64,000 nucleotides of DNA from an uncultured Oscillospiraceae bacterium. Lineage in GTDB: Bacteria; Bacillota; Clostridia; Oscillospirales; Oscillospiraceae. The notes under the pieces were generated by a model. It ran no database searches, was not told the DNA's origin, and worked only from the letters and a program-made list of their open reading frames with translations. Positions 16,298 to 24,662 of this stretch are shown in pieces. Each line of letters starts with the position of its first letter. The stretch's first letter is position 1. The stretch is taken from contig CAJUEC010000005.1 in NCBI GenBank assembly GCA_910585155.1, positions 1 through 64,000 on the forward strand, given 5' to 3'. Made by a program: the position numbers and the translations under genes.

Positions 16298-18166
16298 ATG
16301 TACTACAGCGCGGGACAATACGACGTAGCCGTCATCGGTGCGGGCCACGCCGGGATAGAAGCCGCCCTGGCCGCCGCCCGGATGGGGCTGAGCACGGTCT
16401 GCTTCACCATCAACCTGGACGCGGTGGGCAATATGCCCTGCAATCCCGCCGTGGGCGGCACCGGCAAAGGCCATCTGGTCCGGGAGATCGACGCCCTGGG
16501 GGGCGAGATGGCCCGGGCCGCCGACCAGGCCTGCATCCAGTACCGAATGCTCAACCGGGGCAAGGGCCCCGCCGTCTGGTCCCTTCGGGCCCAGGCCGAC
16601 CGCCGCCGCTACCAGGAGGTGATGAAGCACACCCTGGAGCTCCAGGAGAACCTGTGGGTGCGTCAGGCGGAGGTCACCGAGATCCTCACCGAAAACGGGG
16701 CTGTATCCGGGGTGGTCACCGCCACGGGGGCTGTCTGCGCCGTCAAGGCCGCCGTCATCGCCACCGGCACCTACCTGGGGGGGCGCACCATCGTGGGGGA
16801 GGTCACCCGGGACTCGGGCCCCGACGGCATGGCCGCCGCCCTGCCCCTGACGGAGTGCCTGGTCGGGCTGGGCCTGGACCTCCGCCGGTTCAAGACGGGC
16901 ACGCCCCCCCGGATCAACCGCCGCAGCGTGGACTTTTCCAAGCTGGAGGTCCAGCCGGGGGACGAGGCCGCCGTGCCCTTCTCCTTCACCACCCGGATCC
17001 CCCCGGACAACCGGGCGGTATGCTACCTCACCTACACCAACGAGAAAACCCATCAGGTCATCCGGGACAACCTCCACCGCTCCCCTCTGTTCTCCGGGGT
17101 GATCGAGGGGGTGGGTCCCCGGTACTGTCCCTCCATCGAGGACAAGGTGGTGCGGTTCGCCGACAAGCCCCGGCACCAGCTGTTCATTGAGCCCATGGGC
17201 CTGAACACCGAGGAGCTGTACCTACAGGGCTTCTCCTCCTCTCTCCCCGAGGAGGTGCAGGTGGAGATGCTCCGCACCATCCCCGGCCTGGAGCGGGCGG
17301 AGATGACCCGGTGCGCCTACGCCATCGAATACGACTGCGTGGACCCCACCCAGCTGCTGCCCACCCTGGAGTGCAAAAAAATCCCCGGCCTGTACGGCGC
17401 GGGGCAGTTCAACGGCTCCTCCGGGTATGAGGAGGCCGCCGCCCAGGGCCTGGTGGCGGGGGTCAACGCGGCGCTGAAGGTCAAGGGGGAACCCCCCCTG
17501 ATTTTGAGCCGGGGGGACGGCTACATTGGGGTGCTCATCGACGACCTGGTAACCAAAGGTACGCCGGAGCCCTACCGCATGATGACCTCCCGGACGGAGT
17601 ACCGGCTGATCCACCGGCAGGACAACGCCGACCGCCGCCTGGCCGCCTATGGCCGCCGGGTGGGGCTGGTAAGCGGGGAACGCATGGCCGAAATTGACGC
17701 GAAATACGCCGCCGTGGACCGGGAGATCAAGCGGCTGGAGCACACCGGGGCCCCGCCGTCCCAGCCGCTGGACCGGCTGCTGGAGGAGAGGGGCGAGCCC
17801 CCCTGCCCCCACGGGGCCCGGCTCATCGACCTGCTCCGCCGCCCCCGGCTGAGCTATGAGGATCTGGCCCCCTTTGACCCGGACCGGCCCGCCCTCCCCC
17901 GGGAGGTGGCGGAGCAGGTGGAGATCTCGGTGAAGTACCAGGGCTACATCGACCGCCAGAACCGGCAGGTGGAGGAGCTGCGCCGCCTGGAGGACCGGCC
18001 CCTCCCCCCGGATATGGACTACCTGGGCATACAGGGCCTGCGGCTGGAGGCCCGGCAGAAGCTGGACAAGATCCGTCCGCTGAATTTGGGGCAGGCGTCC
18101 CGGGTGTCCGGGGTGTCCCCGGCGGATGTCACCGCATTGATGATCTATTTGGAGAGGACAACATGA
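16298..18166 (+). CDS. mnmG: tRNA uridine-5-carboxymethylaminomethyl modification enzyme MnmG
   Basis: With MnmE, this FAD enzyme installs carboxymethylaminomethyl groups at U34 of tRNAs. The 622-residue length is normal. The FAD-binding VIGAGHAGIEAA (11-22), NPAVGGTGKGHLVREIDALGG, and RTEYRLIHRQDNADRRL signatures are present. The ATG at 16298 sits behind AAGGAGG and gives the family start; a longer upstream frame crosses repeat A1. MnmE and RsmG are not in this window, so the usual origin-adjacent cluster is split. It heads a five-gene run overlapping its first neighbour by four bases. Confidence 0.95.
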   Translation: MYYSAGQYDVAVIGAGHAGIEAALAAARMGLSTVCFTINLDAVGNMPCNPAVGGTGKGHLVREIDALGGEMARAADQACIQYRMLNRGKGPAVWSLRAQADRRRYQEVMKHTLELQENLWVRQAEVTEILTENGAVSGVVTATGAVCAVKAAVIATGTYLGGRTIVGEVTRDSGPDGMAAALPLTECLVGLGLDLRRFKTGTPPRINRRSVDFSKLEVQPGDEAAVPFSFTTRIPPDNRAVCYLTYTNEKTHQVIRDNLHRSPLFSGVIEGVGPRYCPSIEDKVVRFADKPRHQLFIEPMGLNTEELYLQGFSSSLPEEVQVEMLRTIPGLERAEMTRCAYAIEYDCVDPTQLLPTLECKKIPGLYGAGQFNGSSGYEEAAAQGLVAGVNAALKVKGEPPLILSRGDGYIGVLIDDLVTKGTPEPYRMMTSRTEYRLIHRQDNADRRLAAYGRRVGLVSGERMAEIDAKYAAVDREIKRLEHTGAPPSQPLDRLLEERGEPPCPHGARLIDLLRRPRLSYEDLAPFDPDRPALPREVAEQVEISVKYQGYIDRQNRQVEELRRLEDRPLPPDMDYLGIQGLRLEARQKLDKIRPLNLGQASRVSGVSPADVTALMIYLERTT

Positions 18167-18594
18167 TTCTGAAAGCAGAGCGGGAATATTTGTCCCAGGC
18201 CGCCGTGCTGGCGGACGAGCTGTTTCCGGGGCACGCTCCGGGGGAGCTGCTGGCGGAGTGGGCGGCACTGCCCCCCGGGGAGCTGGCGGTGTTCCTCGCC
18301 CTGGAGGACGGCGCCCCGGCGGGCTTCGCCCAGTGCCAGCTCCGCCGCGACTACGTGGAGGGGACACAAACCAGCCCGGTGGGCTACCTGGAGGGCATCT
18401 ACGTCCGGGAGCAGTACCGGGGCCGGGGGCTGGCCCGCGCCCTGCTGCGGGCCTGTGAGGATTGGGCGGCGGAGCGGGGCTGCGCGGAGTTCGCCAGCGA
18501 CTGCCAGCTGGAAAATACGGACAGCATCGCCTTCCACCTGGGGGCGGGCTTTGCCGAGGCCAATCGGATTGTCTGCTTTGTAAAACCTTTGTGA
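18163..18594 (+). CDS. AAC(6')-I-like GNAT acetyltransferase
   Basis: The 143-residue protein closely follows the AAC(6')-I aminoglycoside acetyltransferase pattern: DYVEGTQTSPVGYLEGIYV (about 63-81), the acetyl-CoA loop EQYRGRGLARALL, EFASDCQLEN and the C-terminal FHLGAGFAEANRIVCFVKPL. Family members transfer acetate to the 6' amine of kanamycin or tobramycin-like drugs, but many chromosomal copies have other natural substrates. It overlaps mnmG by four bases (ATGA), so it is expressed with a housekeeping gene rather than from a resistance cassette. Confidence 0.8.
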   Translation: MILKAEREYLSQAAVLADELFPGHAPGELLAEWAALPPGELAVFLALEDGAPAGFAQCQLRRDYVEGTQTSPVGYLEGIYVREQYRGRGLARALLRACEDWAAERGCAEFASDCQLENTDSIAFHLGAGFAEANRIVCFVKPL

Positions 18595-18606
18595 GGGGGC
18601 GGCGTG

Positions 18607-19080
18607 ATGGAGCTTGTGACTTGTGAGCTGCCTGCTTTTTCTGTCATTGGGCTGGAGGGGAAGGCGGAGCCGGGAGATAACCTTGCCCCCGCCCTGTGGG
18701 CGGCGGCCAATGCCCGGTTCGGCGAGGTGGAGGCGCTGGCCCTGCGGGATGAAAACGGCGTTCCTGTGGGGTTCTGGGGCGCGATGAGCGACCTGTCCCG
18801 TCAATTTCTGCCCTGGACGGACGGCTTTTGCCGGGGGCTCTATCTGGCAGGCGTCCAAACGCCCCCGGACGCGCTTGCGCCGGAGGGCTGGACAAAATGG
18901 ACGCTGCCCGCCTTCGCCTGCCTGCGGGTCAGGGTGGAGGGGGACTGCGCCGCCGCTTTTCAGGCGGGACTGGACGGGCTGGCGCGGCGGGGCCTGTCCC
19001 TGGCCGGGGCGGTGCAGGAGTGCCAGCGCCCTGCGGAGGGCGGACAGCTGTATTTGTTCTTCCCGTTTAAACGACTGTGA
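18607..19080 (+). CDS. GyrI-like effector-binding domain protein
   Basis: The 157-residue protein begins ELVTCELPAFSVIGLEGKA and ends ECQRPAEGGQLYLFFPFKRL, matching stand-alone GyrI-like/AraC-effector-binding domains that bind small hydrophobic or cationic ligands. There is no DNA-binding domain. A GTG one codon upstream could also start it. It lies 12 bases after the AAC(6')-like gene and overlaps the longest possible MurT frame, fitting a small drug- or ligand-response pair, which is an inference. Confidence 0.65.
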   Translation: MELVTCELPAFSVIGLEGKAEPGDNLAPALWAAANARFGEVEALALRDENGVPVGFWGAMSDLSRQFLPWTDGFCRGLYLAGVQTPPDALAPEGWTKWTLPAFACLRVRVEGDCAAAFQAGLDGLARRGLSLAGAVQECQRPAEGGQLYLFFPFKRL

Positions 19081-19094
19081 GAGGAAGCAAAAGC

Positions 19095-20426
19095 ATGAGA
19101 TTAGTTTTGGCTGTGATCGTGTGCAAGGTCCTGCGGTTTGTGGGCGGGCTCATCGGCAAGGGCAGCTCCCTGCCGGGACAGTTCGCCCTGAAGCTCTGCC
19201 CCGGCGTGCTGGGCCGGGTGAAGCTGCCTGAAAACGTCATCGCCGTCACCGGCTCCAACGGCAAGACCTCCACTGTGGAGATGATCGCCGCCATTTTGAC
19301 GGCGGACGGCAGGCAGGTGGTGTACAACCGGGAGGGCTCCAACCAGATCGAGGGGGTGGCCACCCTGATTCTGTCCCACTGCACCCTGGGGGGCAGGATG
19401 CGGGGGGACGTGCTCCTGCTGGAGAGCGACGAGCGCTACGCCCGGCACACCTTCCGCTGGTTCCGCCCCACCCACTTCGTCATCACCAACCTGTACCGGG
19501 ACCAGCTCACCCGCAACGGTCACCCGGAGTGGGTGTACGACGCTGTCAAGGCCGCCGTCTTCCCGGAGACCACCCTGGTGCTCAACGCCGACGACCCCCT
19601 GGTGTCCTGCTTCGCCCGGGACCACGACCCGGACAAGGTGAAGTGGTTCGGCCTGGCCCCGTGCTCCATCAGCACCAGGGAGCACCACGGCCTGTACCAC
19701 GACGGGGCCCGGTGCCCGGTGTGCAGGGGGCGGATGGCCTACTCCTGCTTCCACTACGCCCACATCGGCCACTATGCCTGCCCGTCCTGCGGCCACAGGC
19801 GGCATGACACGGATTTCACCGTCACCGCCCTGGACCTGGAGGAGGGCCGGCTCACCATCAACGGCGCCACAGACATCTCCCTGGCCTTCCGGAGCATTTA
19901 CAACGTCTACAACATCCTGGCGGCCTGGTCGGTGTGCGCCCTGGCGGGGGTGACCCCCGCCGTGATGGCCGGGGTGATCAACAACTATATGTTGAAAAAC
20001 GGGCGGATGATTACCTTCCGTTTGGGAGATCACCGGGGCACCCTGCTCACCTCCAAGCACGAGAACTCGGTGGCCTATGACACCAACCTGGCCTATATCG
20101 CCGCCAGCGGGTCCCCCTGCACGGTTCTGGTCATCGTGGATTCCATCAGCCGGAAGTACTTCACCGGCGAGACCAGCTGGCTGTGGGACATCGACTTCGA
20201 CCGGCTCTGCGCCCCCCAGGTGGGGCGGGTGCTGCTGTGCGGAAAATACTGCAACGACCTGGCGGTGCGGTTCCAGTACACCCAGATCCCGGCGGAAAAG
20301 CTCTGGATCCACGAGGAGATCCCCGCGGCGGCGGCGTATCTGGAGGAGAACGGGGACGAGGACGTGTACGTGGTCACCTGCTTCTCCGACCGGGATAAGC
20401 TGCTGGAGCACGCAGCGCGACGATAG
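19095..20426 (+). CDS. murT: MurT-type Mur ligase (lipid II isoglutaminyl synthase subunit family)
   Basis: The 443-residue protein is a Mur ligase homologue with the ATP loop ITGSNGKTSTVEMI (about 50-63), a zinc-ribbon insertion (CPVCRGRM...CPSCGHRR, about 208-240) typical of MurT, and a C-terminal DUF1727 domain with TSWLWDIDFD. MurT partners GatD to amidate the alpha-carboxyl of D-Glu in lipid II. Start at 19095 follows GAGAGGAAG; an in-frame ATG six codons upstream is less likely. The downstream GatD homologue lacks catalytic residues, so the reaction of this pair is in doubt. Confidence 0.88.
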   Translation: MRLVLAVIVCKVLRFVGGLIGKGSSLPGQFALKLCPGVLGRVKLPENVIAVTGSNGKTSTVEMIAAILTADGRQVVYNREGSNQIEGVATLILSHCTLGGRMRGDVLLLESDERYARHTFRWFRPTHFVITNLYRDQLTRNGHPEWVYDAVKAAVFPETTLVLNADDPLVSCFARDHDPDKVKWFGLAPCSISTREHHGLYHDGARCPVCRGRMAYSCFHYAHIGHYACPSCGHRRHDTDFTVTALDLEEGRLTINGATDISLAFRSIYNVYNILAAWSVCALAGVTPAVMAGVINNYMLKNGRMITFRLGDHRGTLLTSKHENSVAYDTNLAYIAASGSPCTVLVIVDSISRKYFTGETSWLWDIDFDRLCAPQVGRVLLCGKYCNDLAVRFQYTQIPAEKLWIHEEIPAAAAYLEENGDEDVYVVTCFSDRDKLLEHAARR

Positions 20427-20457
20427 ACACGCAGGGGCGCTTGGAAAGGAAGGTTTT

Positions 20458-21285
20458 ATGGAACTGACCATTTTACACCTGTATCCCGATTGCATGTCCC
20501 TGTATGGGGAATACGCCAATATCGCCGTCCTCCGCCGCCACCTGGAGGCCATGGGGGTGTCCGTCACGGTGGACGCCGCCCTGTTCGAGGACACGCCGGA
20601 CTTTGAGCACGCCGACTTCATCTACATGGGCGCGGGCACCGAGCGCACCCAGAAGGCGGCGCTGGCCACCCTGCTCCCCCATAAAGAGGCGCTGAAGGCC
20701 GCCGTGGACCGGGGGGCCGTCCTGCTGTTCACCGGCAACGCCATGGAGCTGCTGGGCGGCTCCATGCCCGGCGCGGACGGAAGGCAGCCAGCCCTGGGTC
20801 TTGCGGGCTTCCTGACGGAAGAAGAGGACCGGCGCCACCCCGGGGACGTGATCGCCCACACCGCCCTCTGGGACAGCCCGGTGGTGGGGTTCATGAACAA
20901 GTGCTCCCGCACCTTTATGGCTGACGGCGGGGACGACGCCCCCCTGTTTGAACGGCTCTCCCTGGGCATGGGCAACCAACGGGAAAAGGGGCCGGAGGGC
21001 TACGTGGACGGCAATGTGTTTGCCACCCACCTCACCGGACCCATCCTGGTGAAGAACCCGGACTTCACCGACTTCCTGATTCGCCGCATTTTTGCGCTCA
21101 AGGGCTGGCCGCTGCCGGAGGCGCTTCCCGTCCTGCCCTATGAGCGGGAGGCGTATGAGGTGACCTTAAAGGAGCTCACCGCTCGGGCGGGGGCTGACCG
21201 CCCGGCGGAACGGCCCGCCCCGGAGGCGCGGGCGGTGGGCCCTGCCAACCGTCCAGTGTCCAGACACAGGCGGCAGCGCCAATAG
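20458..21285 (+). CDS. GatD-like glutamine amidotransferase homologue lacking catalytic Cys and His
   Basis: The 275-residue protein aligns along its length with GatD: start ELTILHLYPDCMSLYGEYANI, YMGAGTERTQ, and ATHLTGPILVKNPDFTDFL. The nucleophile elbow, CGGYQxLG in active GatD, reads TGNAMELLG here (Thr92 in place of Cys), and the catalytic His of LHGP is Thr193. It therefore should not hydrolyse glutamine. It follows murT by 31 bases with GGAAAGGAAGG before the ATG. The last 30 or so residues (Arg/Pro/Ala-rich, from about 245) are encoded by repeat A2, not by ancestral gatD sequence. Confidence 0.8.
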   Translation: MELTILHLYPDCMSLYGEYANIAVLRRHLEAMGVSVTVDAALFEDTPDFEHADFIYMGAGTERTQKAALATLLPHKEALKAAVDRGAVLLFTGNAMELLGGSMPGADGRQPALGLAGFLTEEEDRRHPGDVIAHTALWDSPVVGFMNKCSRTFMADGGDDAPLFERLSLGMGNQREKGPEGYVDGNVFATHLTGPILVKNPDFTDFLIRRIFALKGWPLPEALPVLPYEREAYEVTLKELTARAGADRPAERPAPEARAVGPANRPVSRHRRQRQ

Positions 21286-21480
21286 GGGGGCCAGCATCGA
21301 AGGCCCCACGCGCCGGGAGGGTACGCGCCCACGCCGCATATCGGGCTCTCCCGTAAAACGGGGGATCCTTAAGGGGGAGGCCGACTATGGGAATGGCCCG
21401 CCCTTTGGGCCGTTTCCATCCGGAGGCATCCCCCTTAAGTGTGTCTTTGCCTACTTTCTGCACAGGCGGAAAGTAGGCCG
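21190..21480 (-). repeat. Repeat family A, copy A2
   Basis: Reading the minus strand, a 10-bp-stem palindrome (21478-21449, less perfect centre than other copies), the CAAAG linker, a hairpin (21439-21368) closed by CTTAAGGGGG/CCCCCTTAAG, then GTTTTACGGGAG and the conserved GC-rich tail running into the 3' end of the GatD-like gene. Confidence 0.8.
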
Positions 21481-21595
21481 CCGGAGGCCCCGGACGGGCC
21501 CGGGAAACCCAAACGTTACATTTGGAAACGGAAAAACGCTGGTCAAAGCCGCCGGTTTTGGTATGCTAGGGACATCAAATCCATGAGGTGATGTT

Positions 21596-22078
21596 ATGAG
21601 TTTAGGAAACAAACTGGCCGAGGCCCGCCGGGCCAAAAACCTGACCCAGGAGCAGCTGGCGGAAAAATTGGACGTGACCCGGCAGGCGGTGAGCCGCTGG
21701 GAGTCGGACGCCGCCTACCCGGAGACGGACAAAATCGTGCGCATGGCGCAGATTTTAGAGGTGAGCTGCGACTACCTCCTTCAGGACGGGGTGGACGAGA
21801 AGGGAAACCCGGTGAAGCCGCCGGTGACCCGGCTGCTGGAACAGGCCCAGGGCAGGCGGGTGAAGCTCACCTTCTATGAGGGCGACGGGATGCCCGTCGT
21901 CCACGAGTGGTGCGTGATCCGGGACTTCGACGGGGCCTGGGCCAACGTGGAGGTGGTGGTGAACCAGAAGAAGCCCCAGAAAAACGAGGTGCGGCTCATC
22001 CCCCTGTCCGCCATCAGCACCATCACCTTCCTCAAGGACGGGGAGGCGGCGAAGCGCTCCCCCCTGGAGCTGAGCTGA
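21596..22078 (+). CDS. XRE-family transcriptional regulator
   Basis: The 160-residue protein has an N-terminal Cro/C1-type helix-turn-helix (GNKLAEARRAKNLTQEQLAEKLDVTRQAVSRWESDAAYP, residues 4-42) and a C-terminal domain of about 90 residues rich in beta strands (VKLTFYEGDGMPVVHEWCVIRDF). GAGGTGATG precedes the start. It is followed 13 bases later by a small membrane-protein gene whose C-terminal domain has the same strand-rich style, suggesting the two work together. Targets are unknown. Confidence 0.85.
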   Translation: MSLGNKLAEARRAKNLTQEQLAEKLDVTRQAVSRWESDAAYPETDKIVRMAQILEVSCDYLLQDGVDEKGNPVKPPVTRLLEQAQGRRVKLTFYEGDGMPVVHEWCVIRDFDGAWANVEVVVNQKKPQKNEVRLIPLSAISTITFLKDGEAAKRSPLELS

Positions 22079-22091
22079 GGAGGGGCGGACC

Positions 22092-22406
22092 ATGGAATAT
22101 TTTGGCTTTTTTTCGTTTATGATGGTGCTTTTCCTCATGGGCAAGGTGAGCCGGCTGGAGCGCATTTTGCGGGACAACGGCCTGGGCGCCAAACGGATCG
22201 CGGGCCTGGGGGAGCAGGTGCGCAAGCAGGTGGGCCAAACGGTGGAACTAACGCTGGAGACCAGTGACGGCGATATCATGGGCAAGCAGTGCAGGATCCT
22301 GGACGCCGACGAGGACTGGGCCCTTGTCCTGGCCAATGAGGGGACGAAAAAGGAGTGCGAAAAGCTGATCCGGCTGGACAGCGTGAAGCAGATTAAGATG
22401 CGCTGA
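22092..22406 (+). CDS. Small N-terminally anchored protein of unknown function
   Basis: The 104-residue protein has a single N-terminal hydrophobic helix (about 3-17), a short helical linker and a small beta-rich domain (VELTLETSDGDIMGKQCRILDADEDWALVLANE) resembling an SH3/Sm-like barrel. GAGGAGG precedes the ATG. It is co-transcribed with the XRE regulator. Its stop codon lies in the first bases of repeat B1. No function is claimed. Confidence 0.65.
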   Translation: MEYFGFFSFMMVLFLMGKVSRLERILRDNGLGAKRIAGLGEQVRKQVGQTVELTLETSDGDIMGKQCRILDADEDWALVLANEGTKKECEKLIRLDSVKQIKMR

Positions 22407-22528
22407 GCCGTCGTGAGCAGCGCGGATGGACCGGAGCGAGGGCAAAAGCCCAGCCGCCGCGCAACGGAGGCGGGTTTTGCCCGAGTGGTTGGGAAGCCGC
22501 GCGTCGCGAACAGGCGAAGCGTAGGTAC
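22400..22528 (+). repeat. Repeat family B, copy B1
   Basis: It starts GCGCTGAGCCGTCGTGAGC, contains GGATGGACCGGAGCGAGG and GGCGGGTTTTGCCCGAG, and ends CGCGAACAGGCGAAGCGT. It fills the whole gap between the small membrane-protein gene and prmA and supplies the stop codon of the former. Confidence 0.75.
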
Positions 22529-22542
22529 ATGGGGGCGATCAT

Positions 22543-23484
22543 ATGGACGATAGATGGCTGGAAGTGACTCTCCCGGTCCCGGCGGACCGGCTGAACCGGG
22601 TGTGCGATATCCTCACGGCCAACGGCATGGCCGGGCTGGTGGTGGAGGAGGAGGGGGATTTCCTCCGCTTTCTGGAGCAGAACCGCCAGTATTGGGACTA
22701 TGTGGACGAGGGACTGGCCCAGCGGATGAAGGGGGCCAGCCGGGTGAAGTTCTATGTGCCCGACAACGAGGAGGGGCGGCGGCAGCTCCGGCAGTACCTG
22801 TCCGGGCTGGAGGAGTACGAGCCCCAGACCGTCTCCCTGCGGGAGGAGGACTGGGCCACCTCCTGGCAGAAGTACTATCAGCCCATCCCGGTGGGGCGGC
22901 GGGTGTACATCGTCCCCGACTGGATGCGGGGGCAGAGGGTGCCGGAGGGCCGGGTGCCCCTGTACCTCAACCCCGGCCTCACCTTCGGCACCGGGGCCCA
23001 CCCCACCACCCAGCTGTGCCTGGAGCTGCTGGAGGAGGTGCTGCGCCCCGGGGACCGGGTGCTGGATCTGGGCTGCGGGTCGGGCATCCTGGCCATCGCG
23101 GCGCTGGCTCTGGGGGCGTCCCAAGCGGTGGGGGTGGACATCGACCCCAAGGCGGCGGACGTGGCCTTTGAGAACGCCGCCCTCAACGGCATCGGCCCGG
23201 ACCGGCTCAGCGTGTACGCCGGGGACGTGCTGACCGACAAAAAGCTGGCGGCAAAGCTGGGGCCGGGGCAGAACCGGGTGGTGCTGGCCAACATCGTGGC
23301 GGATGTCATCATCCCCCTGTCGGCGAAAGCGGGGGCCTTCCTGACCCCGGACGGGGTATTCCTCACCTCCGGCATCATTGATGGGCGGCAGGAGGAGGTC
23401 AAGGCCGCCCTGGAGGCCAACGGCTTTACGGTCACAAAGCATTTGGAGCGGGGCGGGTGGCATGCCTTCCAGGCGCGGCAATAA
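22543..23484 (+). CDS. prmA: Ribosomal protein L11 methyltransferase
   Basis: The 313-residue SAM-dependent enzyme methylates L11. It has the PrmA N-terminal L11-recognition domain and the catalytic domain with FGTGAHPTTQLCLELLEE, VLDLGCGSGILAIAALALGA and NIVADVIIPL. Length is normal. Only a weak GGGGGCG ribosome site precedes the ATG, because repeat B1 ends 15 bases upstream and may have replaced the native leader. Repeat A3 follows 28 bases after the stop. Confidence 0.94.
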   Translation: MDDRWLEVTLPVPADRLNRVCDILTANGMAGLVVEEEGDFLRFLEQNRQYWDYVDEGLAQRMKGASRVKFYVPDNEEGRRQLRQYLSGLEEYEPQTVSLREEDWATSWQKYYQPIPVGRRVYIVPDWMRGQRVPEGRVPLYLNPGLTFGTGAHPTTQLCLELLEEVLRPGDRVLDLGCGSGILAIAALALGASQAVGVDIDPKAADVAFENAALNGIGPDRLSVYAGDVLTDKKLAAKLGPGQNRVVLANIVADVIIPLSAKAGAFLTPDGVFLTSGIIDGRQEEVKAALEANGFTVTKHLERGGWHAFQARQ

Positions 23485-23504
23485 AAGCGGGGCCGCGCCC
23501 TGCC

Positions 23505-23815
23505 GGGGGCGTCACTTTCTCTCGCGCGAGAGAAAGTGACCAAAGAGCGCGCTTAGGGGGCATCCCGCCGGTTCGGCTTCGGGAGCAAAGGGCGCTCCCT
23601 CGCTCACAGGCGGGCTTCCCCCTAAGGGCTCCCCTTGTTTTACCGGGGAGCCCGACACGAGACGTGGGCACAGACCTTCCGGCGCGTGGGGCTTTCGACG
23701 CGGACGCCCCTCATTGGTGCTGCCGCTTGTGTCTGGACACTGGCAGGCGGGCGGGGTCCACCTGCTGCGCCTCAGTGGCGGGCCGTCCGCTCTGGGACGG
23801 TCGTCGGCGGCGCGG
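23505..23815 (+). repeat. Repeat family A, copy A3
   Basis: A perfect 28-bp palindrome (23512-23539; outer arm TCACTTTCTCTC, centre GCGC), the CCAAAGAGCGCG linker, a hairpin 23552-23626 closed by CTTAGGGGG/CCCCCTAAG, GTTTTACCGGGG, then the tail with CTTCCGGCGCGTGGGGCTTT. The tail matches A2 closely over about 150 bases. Confidence 0.85.
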
Positions 23816-23860
23816 AACGGGAGGGCCGCGTTTTTTGTGAAATTTTTCTGGTGAAAACGG

Positions 23861-23887
23861 TTGACAAATCCCCGGACCGCCTATAAT
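23861..23887 (+). promoter_or_regulatory. Promoter of the T-box transcript
   Basis: TTGACA (23861-23866) and TATAAT (23882-23887) are 15 bp apart, a slightly short spacing. Transcription would begin near 23893, at the 5' edge of the T-box leader. Confidence 0.7.
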
Positions 23888-23892
23888 ATAGG

Positions 23893-24153
23893 GGACGTAT
23901 GATTCAGAGGCTTTGATCAGGATGAGTAGCCGGAACGGCTGCCTCTCAGAGAGCCGCCCGCATGGTGCGAGGGCGGCGGGGCGGGCCCGGCGAATATCCC
24001 CTGGGAGCCGCGGGCCCAACGCGAAAGCAAGTAAGCCCCGCCGGAAGTCCCCGTTATCGGACGCGCGAGTGCCGTGTGAAAACACGGAACAGGAGTGGTA
24101 CCGCAGAGGTTTTATGACGCCTTTGTCTCCTTTTGGGGACAGGGGCGTTTTTT
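23893..24153 (+). ncRNA. T-box riboswitch, isoleucine type
   Basis: The leader has the stem I AGAGAGCC motif and GGTGCGAG loop (about 23947-23975), a specifier loop with AUC (23996-23998, Ile), the T-box TGGTACCGC (24096-24104) and an intrinsic terminator (24116-24153) with GACGCC..GGGGAC..GGCGTTTTTT. Uncharged tRNA-Ile would favour the antiterminator and raise downstream expression. The specifier fits ileS, but an unrelated nuclease-like gene stands between the riboswitch and ileS. Confidence 0.9.
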
Positions 24154-24182
24154 GATGGAACAATTTGAGGGGGCAGAAAGGT

Positions 24183-24611
24183 ATGAATTCAAACAGCGAA
24201 AATACAAGGGTTGGAAAAGCTTTTCAGGAATTAGTTTGGAAAAGTATCACAGAATACTTTGGCTCCCCGTTTGAATTAGAAGTAGCACTTCCTATAGGCA
24301 CTCCCTCAAAACTTCACAGATTTGATTGCGTATCAGAAGATAAAAGAATTGTTGTTGAGTGTAAATGCTATACATGGACAGACACCGGGAATGTTCCAAG
24401 CGCCAAGATGAGGGGATTGAATGAAGCCGTATTTTACATGAGCTATCTGCCGGATGACATTACAAAAATACTGTGCATGAAGAAAGCAATTCATGCAAAA
24501 AAACTTGAAACATTAGCAGAATATTATTGCAGAACATATGGCCATCTTCTCAGTGGTGTGAAGATTTTTGAGGTTGATAATTTTGGGAAAATTCGTGCAA
24601 TAATGCCATAG
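24183..24611 (+). CDS. PD-(D/E)XK nuclease-like protein, AT-rich insertion in the ileS leader
   Basis: The 142-residue protein has a restriction-endonuclease-type core: Asp48 in HRFDC, then Glu59 and Lys61 in VVECKC, giving D-x10-E-x-K between two strands. The preceding GTPSKLHRFDCV resembles the substrate-facing strand of Holliday-junction or Type II-like nucleases. No methylase or partner gene is adjacent. The gene and its 3' flank to about 24650 are far more AT-rich than neighbours and use AT-ending codons, which points to recent acquisition. GAGGGGG precedes the ATG. It would be read from the T-box promoter. Confidence 0.7.
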   Translation: MNSNSENTRVGKAFQELVWKSITEYFGSPFELEVALPIGTPSKLHRFDCVSEDKRIVVECKCYTWTDTGNVPSAKMRGLNEAVFYMSYLPDDITKILCMKKAIHAKKLETLAEYYCRTYGHLLSGVKIFEVDNFGKIRAIMP

Positions 24612-24662
24612 TTGATTTCAGACCCTAATTTATATAGAACATTTTAAAAAGGAGAAATACCC

